NCBI RefSeq assembly: GCF_013408175.1
Contig: NZ_JACBYW010000005.1
Coordinates: forward strand, 429,065 to 493,064
Length of the DNA: 64,000 nt
Direction of reading: 5' to 3'
DNA from: Actinopolyspora biskrensis
Lineage (GTDB): Bacteria; Actinomycetota; Actinomycetes; Mycobacteriales; Pseudonocardiaceae
The notes under the pieces: generated by a model
Told to the model about the DNA's origin: nothing
Databases searched by the model: none
The model's input: only the letters and a program-made list of their open reading frames with translations
Part shown: one piece after another, positions 18,795-26,195 of the stretch
Layout of the letters: each line of letters begins with the position of its first letter
Position numbering within the stretch: the first letter of the stretch is position 1
Translations under genes and position numbers: made by a program

Positions 18795-19259
18795 ATGACG
18801 CTAGAGGTCGGTGCTACAGCGCCGGACTTCACGTTGCCGGATTACAACAAGGAGAAGGTGTCGCTGTCCGACTTCCGGGGTGACAAGAACGTTCTCCTGG
18901 TCTTCTACCCGTTCGCCTTCAGCGGTGTCTGCCAGGGCGAGCTCTGCCAGGTCCGCGACGAGCTCAGCGATTTCCAGAACGACCGGGTGCAGGTCATCGG
19001 GGTTTCGGTGGACTCATCGTTCGCGCTCAAGGCGTGGGCGGAGCAGGAGGGCTACACCTTCCCGCTGCTCTCCGACTTCTGGCCGCACGGCGAGGTCTCC
19101 AAGGCCTACGGTGTGTTCAACGAGCAGGCCGGAATGGCCAACCGGGGGACCTTCCTCGTCGACACCGAGGGCAAGGTCCGGTTCGCCGAGATGAATCAGC
19201 CCGGTGAGCCTCGTGACCAGGATGCTTGGAAGAAGGCGCTCGCGGAGCTGTCCGCGTGA
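18795..19259 (+). CDS. ahpE: AhpE-like peroxiredoxin
   Basis: Thiol peroxidase of 154 residues that reduces peroxides and peroxynitrite in the cytoplasm. The peroxidatic motif PFAFSGVCQGELC places the active Cys at residue 46, close to Cys45 of M. tuberculosis AhpE, with the conserved Thr/Ser three residues before it. A second Cys at residue 51 is worth noting: it might act as a resolving residue, although it lies in the same helix. The C-terminal FLVDTEGKVRF is standard. The gene sits between the DUF3052 gene and tRNA-Val. Confidence 0.92.
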   Translation: MTLEVGATAPDFTLPDYNKEKVSLSDFRGDKNVLLVFYPFAFSGVCQGELCQVRDELSDFQNDRVQVIGVSVDSSFALKAWAEQEGYTFPLLSDFWPHGEVSKAYGVFNEQAGMANRGTFLVDTEGKVRFAEMNQPGEPRDQDAWKKALAELSA

Positions 19260-19265
19260 AGCCAC

Positions 19266-19302
19266 GCGGTGGCCGACCTGTACGATGTTGGTCGGCCACC
19301 GC
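19266..19302 (+). terminator. 13-bp perfect dyad between ahpE and tRNA-Val
   Basis: GCGGTGGCCGACC (19266-19278) pairs perfectly with GGTCGGCCACCGC (19290-19302). It begins 7 nt after the ahpE stop and ends 3 nt before the tRNA. It probably terminates ahpE transcription. The loop contains TACGAT (19281-19286), which could act as a -10 element for the tRNA. Confidence 0.6.
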
Positions 19303-19305
19303 CGA

Positions 19306-19380
19306 GGGCGCATAGCTCAGCGGAAGAGCACCTGCCTTACAAGCAGGGGGTCGCTGGTTCGAGCCCAGCTGCGCCCACCA
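19306..19380 (+). tRNA. tRNA-Val (anticodon UAC)
   Basis: Cloverleaf of 75 nt with an encoded CCA end. Acceptor arm GGGCGCA (19306-19312) pairs with TGCGCCC (19370-19376). The anticodon arm is CCTGC/GCAGG with loop CTTACAA, anticodon TAC at 19338-19340, which reads GUA valine codons. The T arm GGTTCGAGCCC is standard. It immediately follows ahpE. The region downstream is decayed, so the 3' end could have been an integration site, but no repeat of it was found in the window. Confidence 0.95.
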
Positions 19381-19530
19381 CACCCACTCTGAAAAGCGAA
19401 AAAGACCGCCGGATCAGAGTCCGTGTCGATTGCACGGCGCGCAGCGAGACGATAACTTCGCCCACACTCGGGAACCCATCGGGTTCGTCGTGGACGAAGG
19501 AATCCGCTGCCCGACCGGCGTCACCCGAGG

Positions 19531-20234
19531 CTAGCCACCGCAGACCTTGGCCTTCTTGCGCGGGTCGGTGGTGCGCAACTTCGCGCCTATACGCTCGGCC
19601 TGCCGCTCGGCGGGTTCCTTCCTCACGGGAAACCGCATGCGGAACTGGGTGTATTCCGGGGGAAATCGCCGTGCGTCCGCAGGTGGTCCCTGACGACATC
19701 CCGGGATGGCGAGGTGAACATCATCTCAACCCGGTTGGGAGTCCGGATCGAGGACCCGGTTCGGCCCAGGCTGCTGTTCCACTGGCCCAGTGCAGTCGGT
19801 TCCGCGCGAAGCCGGGTACGTAACAGCCGCGCCACGGTTCGTCCGGGCCACTCCCAGGAGCGCTCGGCGTGAGCACGGGCGAGTTCGGCTTCGTACTGCT
19901 CCGAGTCGAACCGGACCTCCGCCAAGGAGAAGTCGTCATCGTCGGGGTTGTGCCACCGGTCCCGGACGACCTGGTCCCCGTCGCGGCGAACACGGACGTA
20001 GACCGCGCCGCAGCAGCCCCACGCGCACTCGGCTTCGGCGAGCATGACTTCCCGGGGTTGTTTGGCGGGCAGCAGCGGACTGTCCGATCCCAACAGCATG
20101 TCGGGGTCCAGGCACGGTCCGGTGTCGAACTCGGGGTCGATCACGTCCCGCCCGTCGATCAGGAACTTGGTCTCGACCTCGTTCCAGGTGGAGTCCTCCG
20201 GCAGGACCACGGAGACGTTCAGGTGGCTCGGCAC
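19531..20234 (-). pseudogene. conserved hypothetical protein, frameshifted near the C-terminus
   Basis: The frame starting at GTG 20234 reads a well-formed protein (SHLNVSVVLPEDSTWNEVE, then KFLIDGRDVIDPEFDTG, later a Cys-rich ECAWGCCGAVYVRVRRDGDQV and DRWHNPDDDDFSLAEVRFD). This resembles a conserved Streptomyces protein of unknown function. The frame ends abruptly at 19623. In the next frame a natural C-terminus continues (PEYTQFRMRFPVRKEPAERQ to KAKVCGG and TAG at 19531). The two join if one base is added to the run of five G at 19658-19662. It is either a real frameshift or a homopolymer sequencing error. The intact frame alone spans 19623-20234 (203 residues). Confidence 0.65.
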
Positions 20235-20239
20235 GTTGC

Positions 20240-20540
20240 CAGGTCAGCCACGGCGTCCACGGGATTTCGCCCGACATCCGGATGCCGCGCAGCGTGTCGT
20301 CCGGTGTCCCGATCCGGTTCGCGGCGGCGAGTGCCCGACGTGGTCGGCCGCGTTCGGCGTGCTGGCCTCGGACATCGGGATTCCCCATTCGTGGGTGGCG
20401 AGTACGTGGGGCGTGCGGATGCCGGTGATGGTGCAGTCCGCCGTCTCGCCGCTCCTCCACATCCGCGGCGTGTGCTCGCGGACACGGAAGTCACCGCCGT
20501 CGCGTCCCACTCGAACCCGGTCCGCAATGAACCACGCTCC
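20240..20540 (-). pseudogene. degraded coding remnant of unknown origin
   Basis: Two minus-strand stretches have natural protein composition but lie in different frames and lack a proper start. One reads FIADRVRVGRDGGDFRVREH and TPHVLATHEWGIPMSEAS, starting right after the MmpS-like stop. The other reads NRIGTPDDTLRGIRMSGEI followed by PWTPWLTWQRA and runs up to the next gene. They may be parts of one gene with a frameshift near 20340. I recognise no family. The patch lies between an MmpS-like gene and another frameshifted gene. Confidence 0.4.
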
Positions 20541-20542
20541 GG

Positions 20543-21004
20543 TCAGAGGCCGGTGTCTCCGTTGCAGGTGACCATCGTGTGCGGGCCGTCGGCGGTGTTC
20601 CTGGCGAGGACCTCGCCATCGAGCGTGATCTCGCAGGTCACCTCTCCGCCGTTCTGGCCGTTCCGGACACTCAGGCTGTACGACTCGGCTCCGCCGGTGA
20701 TCCGCTGCTCCTCGGACCAGGGGAGCTCCGTGCCCGTGGCCCGGTTCGTCGCACCATCCCTGCCGTAGGTGATCGTGTTCACCCCCTCCGAGCCCGTGAC
20801 CTCGTAGACCACTCTGCCTGTGGCGGATTCCCGGCCGTCCTCGGGAGACGTGCTCGTCGGTCGCGCAGGTTGCACCGATCCGGACGTCGTCCCCGTGGAC
20901 TGCTCGGTCGTTGCGATGGTGAACAGTCCGAACACGAGCGTGGGAACGACGAGCGCGAGCACTCCGAGCCCGATGCCGACGTCCGATGGCTCTCCCCGTG
21001 ACAT
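20543..21004 (-). CDS. MmpS-like membrane-anchored protein
   Basis: Protein of 153 residues with a short cytoplasmic N-terminus, one membrane segment (residues 9-31, GIGLGVLALVVPTLVFGLF), a Thr/Ser/Pro-rich linker, and a beta-rich extracytoplasmic domain from about 63. Two Cys (residues 124 and 147) frame the C-terminal CEITLDGEVLARNTADGPHT, which resembles the C-terminal domain of mycobacterial MmpS proteins, the accessory partners of MmpL transporters. No MmpL gene is nearby. ATG 21004 has no strong ribosome binding site. A broken TetR gene lies directly upstream and may have regulated it. Confidence 0.65.
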   Translation of the reverse strand: MSRGEPSDVGIGLGVLALVVPTLVFGLFTIATTEQSTGTTSGSVQPARPTSTSPEDGRESATGRVVYEVTGSEGVNTITYGRDGATNRATGTELPWSEEQRITGGAESYSLSVRNGQNGGEVTCEITLDGEVLARNTADGPHTMVTCNGDTGL

Positions 21005-21039
21005 CGGCTCGTCGACCGGTCCCGTCCGTGGACCCGCGC

Positions 21040-21331
21040 TCGGAGTCGTACCCGTCTCGACCCCTTCCGTGCCGCACCAGGTACTCCGCCGGCGCGCCGC
21101 GCCGGCGTTCGTCGCGGCGGCGCGGGCACGCTTCGACCAGCTCCTCCTCGGGCGGGAAGCACACCGGTGGAGGAGCTTCAGCGACGCGCCCGCCGCTGAG
21201 CGGATCTCGTCCATGCCGACGGCGCGGATCCCGCGCGTAGCAGAGCTCCTCGGCCGCGTCCAGCACCCGGAAGTGCGCCTCGTCCTGCCGCACCGCGCCT
21301 GCCCGTGAGTCGAGGGATCGTTGTCCGACAT
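21040..21331 (-). pseudogene. TetR-family regulator, truncated and frameshifted
   Basis: From ATG 21331 the N-terminal DNA-binding half of a TetR protein can be followed only by changing frame: [10 protein letters not shown], then [13 protein letters not shown], then [19 protein letters not shown], then CFPPEEELVEA and RRRDER. The last break is explained by a duplicated TG (TGTG in the codons for Arg-Cys near 21163). The ligand-binding half is missing; the MmpS-like gene begins at 21004. TetR genes are often divergent from DUF1348 genes such as the one at 21386, so this was probably its regulator. Confidence 0.7.
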
Positions 21332-21385
21332 ACCGATGCGCGGAGAACGGCCGTTCTCCGCGTGCACAGGAGAGGAGACGCAGCG

Positions 21386-21844
21386 ATGTCCGAACCACCT
21401 CCCCGCCCGCCGTTCGACGGGCAAGCGGCGCTGCGGAAAGTCCGGGCCGCAGAGGACGCCTGGAACACCCGCGACCCCGAGCGGGTGGCGCGGGCATACA
21501 CCGCGGACTCGGTGTGGCGCAATCGGGACCGGTTCCTCGTCGGCCGGGAGCAGATCGTGCGGTTCCTGCGCGAGAAATGGAACCGGGAGCTGGACTACGC
21601 CCTGCGAAAGGAATTGTGGACGTACTGTGAGAACAGGATCGCGGTGCGTTTCCAGTACGAGTGCCGGGACCACTCGGGGCGGTGGTGGCGCAGCTACGGC
21701 AACGAGATGTGGGAATTCGCCGGCGACGGGCTCATGAGCCGCCGCGAGGCCAGCATCAACGATGTCCCGATCGAGTTCGGGCAGCGTCGCGTGTTCGGCG
21801 CGCGCGGTGAGGACGAGCCGGAGGACGTGCTGCCCCTTCGGTGA
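21386..21844 (+). CDS. DUF1348 family (SnoaL/NTF2-like) protein
   Basis: A protein of 152 residues with an NTF2-like fold: [18 protein letters not shown] at the N-terminus, [20 protein letters not shown] and then [20 protein letters not shown]. These match the DUF1348 family, whose role is unknown. ATG 21386 lies after AGGAG at 21369-21373. The divergent regulator gene is decayed, so expression may now be constitutive. Confidence 0.88.
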   Translation: MSEPPPRPPFDGQAALRKVRAAEDAWNTRDPERVARAYTADSVWRNRDRFLVGREQIVRFLREKWNRELDYALRKELWTYCENRIAVRFQYECRDHSGRWWRSYGNEMWEFAGDGLMSRREASINDVPIEFGQRRVFGARGEDEPEDVLPLR

Positions 21845-21857
21845 ATCCCCCGCGCGG

Positions 21858-21892
21858 GTGTGGCCGGGTGATCGCGCGTCCCCCGGCCACAC
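21858..21892 (+). terminator. terminator after the DUF1348 gene
   Basis: GTGTGGCCGGG (21858-21868) pairs perfectly with CCCGGCCACAC (21882-21892), 14 nt after the stop codon. There is no T tract. Confidence 0.6.
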
Positions 21893-22222
21893 GTGGGCAC
21901 GGAACGGATCGGGGCGAATTCCTTTTGTGCTCGCCTCCGCTCGACGCGTTTCGGGGTTCCCTTTCGGGAAAAACGGGTTTCGCCGGGACGAAAAAATTTT
22001 TTGGCTCCGCGTCCCGGATGATTTTGCCGCGCCTTTTTCGCGGGTTCTGTTTGTCTTTTCTGCGTGAATAGGTAATCTCCGTGGGGCGGTGGATTCCGGA
22101 TTCGATTTTTTCGGGGCGCCGCCCGGGCCGATCCAGGAGTATTCGGAGCGCAGAGGGGGCGGAGCCCCCGGTGCGCTCTTGTTTTCGGGCCCCACCCGTG
22201 AGCGCGGAAAGGTGGACAAGAC
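21893..22222 (+). promoter_or_regulatory. structured, AT-rich leader of the GDT1-like gene
   Basis: This 330-bp non-coding stretch is far less GC-rich than its surroundings. A stem CCGGGACG/CGTCCCGG (21983-21990 with 22010-22017) holds an A6T6 tract in its loop. A second, two-part hairpin (GAGCGC-AGA-GGGGGC, loop GGA, mirrored by GCCCCC-GGT-GCGCTC, 22146-22178) is followed by TTGTTTT, the form of an intrinsic terminator, only 45 nt before the start codon. This looks like an attenuator. The conserved bases of the yybP-ykoY manganese riboswitch were not found. Confidence 0.5.
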
Positions 22223-22801
22223 GTGTTGGCGAGCTTCGCGGTGAGCTCGGTGGCCATTTTCCTGGCCGAATTGGGCGACAAGTCGCAGTTACTGGCGATG
22301 AGTTTCGCCACGCGTTACCGGACCTGGCACGTGCTGCTGGGAATCACGCTGGCCACCGCGGCGGTGCACGCGGTGTCGGTGGCCCTGGGATTCGGTCTCG
22401 GTTCCGCGCTGCCCACGGACTGGATCGGGGTGTTCGTCGGTGTGGCGTTCCTCGGCTTCGCCGCCTGGACACTGCGCGGGGACGAACTCGGCGAGTCGGA
22501 CCAAAGCAGGGTCCGGCGTGCCAAGGGATCGGCACTGATCACGGTTTCCCTGGCCTTCATGCTCGCCGAGCTGGGCGACAAAACCATGCTGGCCACGGTC
22601 ACCCTGGCCACGCAGCACGAGTGGTTCGGCACCTGGGTCGGCTCGACAGTGGGCATGGTGCTGGCCGACGCGCTCGCGGTCGTGGCCGGTCTGGCGATGG
22701 GCAGGTACCTCCCGCAGCACGTCGTCCGCTACGGCGCCGCGGCCCTGTTCGCGATCTTCGGAGCCTGGTTGATCGTTTCCGGTCTCACCAACGTGGGATA
22801 G
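22223..22801 (+). CDS. GDT1/UPF0016 family cation exporter (probably Mn2+)
   Basis: Polytopic membrane protein of 192 residues with six predicted membrane segments arranged as two repeats. Both signature motifs are present: AELGDKS at residues 15-21 and AELGDKT at 115-121. Bacterial members such as MneA export manganese; the human relative TMEM165 handles Mn2+ and Ca2+. Ion choice here is inferred. GTG 22223 follows AAAGGTGG by 8 nt. The gene stands alone behind the structured leader. Confidence 0.9.
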   Translation: MLASFAVSSVAIFLAELGDKSQLLAMSFATRYRTWHVLLGITLATAAVHAVSVALGFGLGSALPTDWIGVFVGVAFLGFAAWTLRGDELGESDQSRVRRAKGSALITVSLAFMLAELGDKTMLATVTLATQHEWFGTWVGSTVGMVLADALAVVAGLAMGRYLPQHVVRYGAAALFAIFGAWLIVSGLTNVG

Positions 22802-22904
22802 GTTGGGCACCGCTCGGGACGATCTCGAGGCGGAGCTTCGTGATGTCCGCGCCCCGCCCGCCGGGGCGATGTCCCGGGGACCACGTCGTTCGGAAGGGTG
22901 CCTC

Positions 22905-23960
22905 ATGGTCTGGATGCTCTACGGAGCCACCGGTTACACCGGCAGGCTGATCGCCGAGCTGGCTGTTCGGCGCGGACACGAACCCGTGCTGGCCGGGCGC
23001 GACGCGCGGAAGCTGGCCGACATCGCGATCCCGCTCGGTCTGGAGTACCGGACGCTCGACCTGCGGGACTCCGGCGGTCTCGAGCGCGGACTGCGCGACG
23101 TCGACGCCGTGGCGCACTGCGCGGGGCCCTTCTCCCGCACCGCCGCTCCCGTGGTGGAGGCCTGCCTGCGCACCGGAACCCACTATCTGGACATCACGGG
23201 CGAGATCGAGGTGTTCGAGGCGATCTTCGGTCGCGACGAGCGGGCCACGGCCGAGGGGGTGACCCTGCTTCCCGGGGCCGGTTTCGACGTGGTGCCCACC
23301 GACTGCCTGGCGGCCATGGTGGCCGCCGAGCTGCCCGGCGCCACCGATCTGGACCTGGCCTTCCGCCCCGTGGGCGGGGTGAGCCCCGGGACGGTCAAGA
23401 GCGCTCTGGAAGGCGTCGGACTGGGAGGCCGGGTGCGTGTGGACGGCAGGCTGCGCACCGTGCCGGTGGGATGGCGCAGGCGCAGCGTCGAATTCCCCTC
23501 GGGAACGCGAACGGTGGCCTCGCTGCCCTGGGGCGATGTGGCGACGGCCTACCGCAGCACCGGCATAGGAACGATCACCACTTTCGCCGCGCTGCCCGGG
23601 CTGAACCGGATGGGCCGGCGTTCGGAAGGCCTGATCGGCCGTCTTCTCGGCACTCCCGCCGTGCGCCGCAGCGCCGAGACCGCGATTGACCTGCTCGTGC
23701 GCGGTCCGGCCAGCAGCACCCGGGCCAACGGCAGAGTCGAGGTCTACGCCGAGGCCGGTGATCAGCAGGGCAACGGTGTCCGTGCCGCGCTCGTCGGCCC
23801 GGACACCTACGAGCTGACCGCGGAATCCGTGCTGCGGATCGTCCGAGCGCTGGAACAGGGTCAGCCGGCGGCCGGAGTGCGGACGCCGGCCACCGCGTTC
23901 GGAGCCGATTTCGTGCGGGAGCTGCCCGGAGTGCGGGTGGTGGAGCCCGAGCACTTCTGA
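22905..23960 (+). CDS. saccharopine dehydrogenase-like NAD(P)-binding reductase
   Basis: Protein of 351 residues with an N-terminal Rossmann fold (YGATGYTGRLIAELAV, residues 6-21) and the saccharopine dehydrogenase/trans-acting enoyl reductase layout (HCAGPFSRTAAPVVEACL, then HYLDITGEIEVFE near 107). Relatives act in lipid or polyketide metabolism of mycobacteria; the substrate is not known here. ATG 22905 follows GGAAGGG by 6 nt. It is followed by a 430-bp gap with an intrinsic terminator. Confidence 0.85.
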   Translation: MVWMLYGATGYTGRLIAELAVRRGHEPVLAGRDARKLADIAIPLGLEYRTLDLRDSGGLERGLRDVDAVAHCAGPFSRTAAPVVEACLRTGTHYLDITGEIEVFEAIFGRDERATAEGVTLLPGAGFDVVPTDCLAAMVAAELPGATDLDLAFRPVGGVSPGTVKSALEGVGLGGRVRVDGRLRTVPVGWRRRSVEFPSGTRTVASLPWGDVATAYRSTGIGTITTFAALPGLNRMGRRSEGLIGRLLGTPAVRRSAETAIDLLVRGPASSTRANGRVEVYAEAGDQQGNGVRAALVGPDTYELTAESVLRIVRALEQGQPAAGVRTPATAFGADFVRELPGVRVVEPEHF

Positions 23961-24111
23961 CCGGTGGCCTTCGGCCGGTCCGGTTCGCTCGGGTGGCCAC
24001 TCGGCGGAAGCCCGGGCGACCCCGGCCTCCGGGACGCTCGTCTCGCCGCCACCGCGCCGAGGAACCGGGATCCGGCACCCGAACGAACCACGCTGGCAGG
24101 AGTGCTCGGGG

Positions 24112-24133
24112 CGTTTCGCGCGAAACGTTTTTT
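24112..24133 (+). terminator. intrinsic terminator with T6 tract
   Basis: CGTTTC-GCGC-GAAACG (24112-24127) is a perfect 16-bp palindrome followed at once by TTTTTT (24128-24133). This is a textbook Rho-independent terminator, unusual in such GC-rich DNA, 150 nt past the reductase gene. Confidence 0.7.
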
Positions 24134-24320
24134 CCGGAAGCGCTCCAGGGGGACAGTTCCGCGCGGAACGCCCCCGCCGCGCGGGAGGGAACCGGCAGGG
24201 AAGTCGAACGCGGTGTTCCGCCGGGGGAGCGTCCGGAGGGGCGCGGTGGGCTCGTGACCGGCCGATGCTCCGAACGGATGATCTTTGTGCGCTTTCCACC
24301 AGCGGTGCGTTCGGATTCAG

Positions 24321-24366
24321 TACTCTCGAGTTCGATGTCGTCACGACACGTGACGTGAATTCGAAC
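24321..24366 (+). promoter_or_regulatory. candidate promoter and operator of the EACC1-like gene
   Basis: A -10-like TACTCT (24321-24326) is followed by a nested dyad: CGTCACG-ACA-CGTGACG (24339-24355) inside GTTCGA (24330-24335) and TCGAAC (24361-24366). Position at the presumed transcription start suggests repressor binding. No matching -35 is clear. Confidence 0.4.
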
Positions 24367-24389
24367 AGTCGAGCGTAGCTGGAAATCCC

Positions 24390-24791
24390 ATGACCGAGTA
24401 CGCCGCCGATTCGATCGAGCTCACGCTGGTCCCGGTCGACGGTACCGACAGTGTGGCGCTGGATCGCCTCACCGGTGCGTTGGCGTGCGAACTCCGCTGT
24501 CTGCGTCTCGACTCGGTGGAGCAGCGGTTCCCGTCGCGAAGTGGGCCGGATTCCGAAGGAGGCTCCGCGGTCCTGACCGGCGTCGGGAAGCTCTCCGTCG
24601 GAGGTTTGCTGTCCGGCTCGGGAGTCAAGGCGATGGTGGGGTTGGTTCAGTCGTGGCTGCGCCGGAACGAACAGGACAGCGTGATCCTCCGGCTGGGGGA
24701 GGACCACGTGGAGATCACCGGTTCGCCGACGCGCCGCTCCCACCAGCTGCTGAAGGACTTCTACCGCAGACACGGCGAAGGTGGATGTTAG
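24390..24791 (+). CDS. EACC1-like (effector-associated constant component) protein
   Basis: Protein of 133 residues. The N-terminal half (SIELTLVPVDGTDSVALDRL) is followed by a flexible part, a Gly-rich hydrophobic helix (GGLLSGSGVKAMVGLVQSWL, near residues 72-92) and a C-terminal beta-alpha unit (DSVILRLGEDHVEITGS, then HQLLKDFYRRH). This pattern is like the EACC1 component of ternary biological conflict systems described in actinobacteria and other multicellular bacteria, where it accompanies a CATRA or peptidase effector. No such effector is adjacent. It converges on the Wadjet operon. Assignment is by pattern, not by search. Confidence 0.55.
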   Translation: MTEYAADSIELTLVPVDGTDSVALDRLTGALACELRCLRLDSVEQRFPSRSGPDSEGGSAVLTGVGKLSVGGLLSGSGVKAMVGLVQSWLRRNEQDSVILRLGEDHVEITGSPTRRSHQLLKDFYRRHGEGGC

Positions 24792-24929
24792 AAGTTTCCG
24801 CTCCTGCTGGCAGGGTGGGGTGTTTCGGTGCCGGGAACGCCGAAGGGGAGAACCCCGGTCCGGCCGGAGAACATCAGCGAGCCGTCCCGCCCGTCCTCCG
24901 GCGGAGGCTCTCCCGTGCGGAAGTGGCGT

Positions 24930-26195
24930 TCAGAGCCCGGCGCGCAGTTCGGCGAGCAGCTCGGCGAGCACCGTCTCCTCCTCGACCGCCCGACCGGCCG
25001 TCGACATGAGCTCGGCCAGGTCCGGATCCCACGGAGTGTCCACGGGAGTTCCGTCCAGGATGGGCAGATCGATCCGTTCCGCGGAGGCTCGGTCCACCGC
25101 GGTGCGGTAGTCGGAGGCCGACATGCGCCACGGCGTGATCGTCCGGTGCGTCCACAGGGAGCGCATGGTCGACATCCCGGCCCAGTCGAAGTCCCCGTGG
25201 TAGCGCAGCACGGCCCCGTCCGCGTTCAAACGGTCGAGCAGCTCCGCGGCCGTGGTGGAAGGCCTTCCGGAGAGGCAGACCAGCGGATGCCGGATCCCGC
25301 TGTCGACGGCTGCCTCCAGTACGCGCGGGTTCTCGCAGACCGCCACCACGGTCCCCGGCTCCACCAGCCTCTCCGGTGCGGCGCGCAGGTCGAGCCCGGT
25401 CAGGTGCGCGGGCAGGCCCAGCTCCGTGCGCTCCCGCACCGCCGAGGCCCAGCCGCCCCCGTCGACCAGCGGAAGTGCCCAGCACAGCACGGTGGCCGAA
25501 ACGGCGTCCGGCGAAACCCCGCAGGCCTCCCACAACGCGCGCCGGTCGCGCTCGTTGTTCGGGGGCTCCACCTCGTGCGCGATGGCGACGGCCCGCAGCA
25601 CCACCCGGCTCAGCGTGGTGCCGTTGTCCAGCAGGTGAGCCCCACCGGCCGCCGTGGCCAGCTCCGCGCGGGAGCGCCACTTCCGCGGAGAGACGCCCGC
25701 CGTGAGCACCAGCCGGGAGAGCACGGCGGCGGCTCCACCGGCCACCGGCTCCAGGTCCTGCTCGGCAACCCTGCCGTAGTGGCGGACCCACCGGATCCAG
25801 GGGTCGGCCCAGGGGCTGTCGGCCAGGCCCCGCTCGGCCAACGCGGAGGTGAACACCTCGGTGAGCCGGTCGTGGCTCTCGGCACGCGTTCCCGAGGAGG
25901 ACTCGCGCGAGTTCACCGGCCTGCCGTGCAGGATCTCGAGCACCTCCTCCAGGCCGACCCCGAACCGGCTCCCACGCAACGCGTTGTCCAGTTTGGACAC
26001 ATTGATCCTGGTGCCCTGCCCCCACATCGGACGCCCGTAGAGCTCGCCCACGGCCCCGCGCGTCTCCTCGTCGGGCAGTTCCAGCCGGAAGGTGGGCGGG
26101 CGCCCGGACGCCTCCAGCGCCTGCCTCGCCTGTTCCCACAGTCCGCGCAGCTCCGGAACGTCCCAGGCCGCGCGTATCTCCTCGACGTCGCTCAA
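24930..26195 (-). CDS. jetD: Wadjet JetD-like topoisomerase/nuclease subunit (TIGR02679, DUF3323-DUF2399)
   Basis: Protein of 421 residues matching TIGR02679. The C-terminal Toprim domain, related to topoisomerase VI A, shows the metal-binding Glu in VAVCENPRVLEAA (near residue 288) and the DxD in RYHGDFDWAGM (about 335-340). In characterised Wadjet complexes JetD cleaves circular plasmid DNA after extrusion by JetABC. The start is TTG 26195, which overlaps the jetC stop as TTGA; GGGCGGAA precedes it. It is the last gene of the operon and converges with the EACC1-like gene. Confidence 0.9.
   Translation of the reverse strand: MSDVEEIRAAWDVPELRGLWEQARQALEASGRPPTFRLELPDEETRGAVGELYGRPMWGQGTRINVSKLDNALRGSRFGVGLEEVLEILHGRPVNSRESSSGTRAESHDRLTEVFTSALAERGLADSPWADPWIRWVRHYGRVAEQDLEPVAGGAAAVLSRLVLTAGVSPRKWRSRAELATAAGGAHLLDNGTTLSRVVLRAVAIAHEVEPPNNERDRRALWEACGVSPDAVSATVLCWALPLVDGGGWASAVRERTELGLPAHLTGLDLRAAPERLVEPGTVVAVCENPRVLEAAVDSGIRHPLVCLSGRPSTTAAELLDRLNADGAVLRYHGDFDWAGMSTMRSLWTHRTITPWRMSASDYRTAVDRASAERIDLPILDGTPVDTPWDPDLAELMSTAGRAVEEETVLAELLAELRAGL

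Larger units (their letters stand above)
23961..24389. other. 429-bp intergenic region before the EACC1-like gene
   Basis: No coding frame is supported. It contains an intrinsic terminator at 24112-24133 and a nested dyad at 24330-24366, each listed separately. Confidence 0.5.

Noticed and set aside
21893..22222. yybP-ykoY manganese riboswitch before the GDT1-like gene
   Set aside because: I looked for the conserved GGGGAGTAG and the loop bases and did not find them. The leader is reported as structured but unclassified.
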